From Oleispira sp963933055 (GTDB lineage Bacteria > Pseudomonadota > Gammaproteobacteria > Pseudomonadales > Oceanobacteraceae): DNA of 64,000 bases. The DNA lies in contig CAWVSY010000002.1 of the NCBI GenBank assembly GCA_963933055.1, positions 48,731 through 112,730 of the forward strand, read 5' to 3'. The position numbers and the translations under genes were made by a program. The first letter of the stretch is position 1. Each line of letters starts with the position of its first letter. Positions 62,703 to 64,000 of the stretch are shown here, piece after piece. The notes beneath the pieces are model-generated. The model was not told the DNA's origin and ran no database searches. It saw only the letters and a list, made by a program, of their open reading frames with translations.

Positions 62703-64000
62703 ATGCTCAGCATTACTAAAAAAACCATTCCGCTACTCATGACGGCCGTGCTGTTAACGGCCTGTGAAGATGGAAACGATAATAAAACAGAGTCACATCA
62801 AAAAGATAATTTTGATGTGAATAAAACTGGACGCTTAGTCGTTACATCCGCAGCTGAAAGTAATCCCGAATTAGCGGTTTTCAATTCTAAGGATGGCGCT
62901 CTTATTGATCGTTTGAGTTTAAGCCATGCCGCTAGCAGTTTGTATGCATCACCACAATCTCGTTTTGCCTTAGTTGCACAACGAGATCAAAATAAAGTTC
63001 AAATTTTAGATGGTGGTTTATATCAAGAAGACCATGGCGATCACCTACACCCTTATGAAAAAGACCCTAAAATAATAGAACAAGTATTTAATGGTATACG
63101 CCCAACACACTATCGCGATAACGAAACTCGCTCAGCCTTTTTCTTTGATGGCGATGGCGACAATGCGTTGCTATCCAGCGTTATCGATTTTAATGACGAT
63201 GAAATTCTAAATAACAAAGCTCGCTCTTTAGAACTGACCAACGCGATGCATGGTGCAGCAGAACCACGAGGAGACTTTTTATTAGCAACCTATCGTGCAG
63301 CTAATGCAACTAGCGTATTACCCGATCAGATTGAGCTGTTTAAATTCAATAAAAATAGTGGTAATTACGATACGATAAAACGCTTTTCAGAAACTTGCCC
63401 ATCCCTTCATGGTGCTTTCTCAACAGAAGATGCCAGTGTGTTTGGCTGCTCTGATGGAGTATTAGTAATTCGCCAAAATGGAGATAACTTCACCGCCGAA
63501 AAAATCAATAATCCTGCCGGAATGGAAGCCGGTGTTCGCATTGGTAGCTTCTCTGGTTTTGCCGATAGCAACCTCGTAGCAGGCTGGGCACGCGGCGCAT
63601 TGTATGCGGTGAATTTAGATAACAGTACAATTGAACTGGTCGATTGGAAAAATGGCACCGCAGCAGAATACAGTACCGCAAAAATGGATGACGAAGGCGA
63701 TATTCTAATGGTATTGAATAAAGCCGGTGGTCTGCATTTATTAGATGCAAAAAACAATTTTAAGCACCTAATTGAAATTAAAGCATTGAATGCTTTACCT
63801 GTATTCGCACCAGGAAGCCATGGCCACGTTAGTATTACATCCAGCAAATCAAGTGACGATGTTTATATCACTGACGCCGTGAATAACCAGCTAGTGGTAG
63901 TGAATCTAGAACATAAAGAATTAGAAAAACCGATCAGTTTACCTTTCACACCTAAACATGTTGCTTGGGTAGGTATAGCAGGTGAAGGTCATGATCATGA
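62703..64000 (+). CDS. AztD-like zinc-binding beta-propeller lipoprotein, 5' part
   Basis: The open frame runs past the right edge (432 complete codons visible). It begins with a lipoprotein signal (LLMTAVLLTAC), has a His/Asp-rich loop EDHGDHLHPYEKD (about residues 109-121) and repeated beta-propeller-like strands, and ends in the window with another His cluster (GEGHDH). This resembles AztD, a periplasmic zinc chaperone that hands zinc to the binding protein AztC. AGGAAAAAT precedes the ATG. It lies 18 bases after the receptor gene in the Zur-linked cluster. AztD in Paracoccus is soluble in the periplasm, so a lipid anchor is a difference. Confidence 0.8.
   Translation, partial: MLSITKKTIPLLMTAVLLTACEDGNDNKTESHQKDNFDVNKTGRLVVTSAAESNPELAVFNSKDGALIDRLSLSHAASSLYASPQSRFALVAQRDQNKVQILDGGLYQEDHGDHLHPYEKDPKIIEQVFNGIRPTHYRDNETRSAFFFDGDGDNALLSSVIDFNDDEILNNKARSLELTNAMHGAAEPRGDFLLATYRAANATSVLPDQIELFKFNKNSGNYDTIKRFSETCPSLHGAFSTEDASVFGCSDGVLVIRQNGDNFTAEKINNPAGMEAGVRIGSFSGFADSNLVAGWARGALYAVNLDNSTIELVDWKNGTAAEYSTAKMDDEGDILMVLNKAGGLHLLDAKNNFKHLIEIKALNALPVFAPGSHGHVSITSSKSSDDVYITDAVNNQLVVVNLEHKELEKPISLPFTPKHVAWVGIAGEGHDH

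Noticed and set aside
1..64000. CRISPR array, tRNA, rRNA, insertion sequence or prophage
   Set aside because: No regularly spaced repeats, cloverleaf-like genes, transposase or phage structural genes were seen when reading both strands.

Overview
The window looks like chromosomal sequence from a moderately AT-rich marine gammaproteobacterium. I infer an Oceanospirillales-like organism (Oleispira/Bermanella/Thalassolituus type) from the mixture of Pseudomonas-like and Vibrio-like gene families, the tesA/ybbAP and pstSCAB-phoU arrangements, and TRAP, c-di-GMP and Pho/Zur control sites of gammaproteobacterial type. I saw no rRNA, tRNA, CRISPR array, insertion sequence or prophage. Genes are densely packed, and most regulatory DNA is in short intergenic gaps.

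Layout. 1-1966: nitric oxide defence, with the start of a flavohaemoglobin gene (hmp) divergent from norR; the gap holds a sigma-54 promoter and a pair of NorR-type sites. 2021-11676: a five-gene minus-strand membrane-stress operon (DUF2170/YjfI, PspA/YjfJ, YqiJ/NfeD-like protein, flotillin YqiK, 1802-residue DUF3686 AAA ATPase) behind three evenly phased ACATGT palindromes. 11888-16766: a complete glucosylglycerate cycle (glycerate kinase, synthase, phosphatase, phosphorylase). 16884-27021: phosphate starvation block (pstS-pstC-pstA-pstB-phoU and a porin, both behind Pho boxes; phoB-phoR downstream of a G3E GTPase). 27090-30984: ybbA-ybbP exporter and divergent tesA. 31039-43221: signalling region with a GGDEF-EAL enzyme, a Cpx-like two-component system with a small CpxP-like protein, a ComFB protein, a potassium channel, a rhodanese and a PilZ-DUF1631-degenerate GGDEF-EAL protein. 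43336-48495: TatT-type TRAP transporter, a DTW tRNA-modifying enzyme and a spermidine-synthase-like protein. 48574-53560: chemoreceptor, LexA-like repressor, RhlE helicase, acyltransferase. 53787-56587: a frameshifted DUF917 gene followed by a hybrid histidine kinase. 56623-58094: DAHP synthase behind an attenuator with an aromatic-rich leader peptide. 58249-59172: PuuE-type allantoinase. 59313-64000: zinc-starvation cluster (Zur box, CobW/ZigA-type GTPase, ZnuD-like receptor, AztD-like lipoprotein running off the end).

The points most worth following are the flotillin/PspA/DUF3686 operon with its triple phased operator, the three-aromatic attenuator in front of DAHP synthase, the Zur-controlled zinc cluster with an AztD-like lipoprotein, and a perfect 35-bp palindrome inside the LexA-like repressor gene. 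All function calls come from reading translated motifs and gene context; no database search was run.
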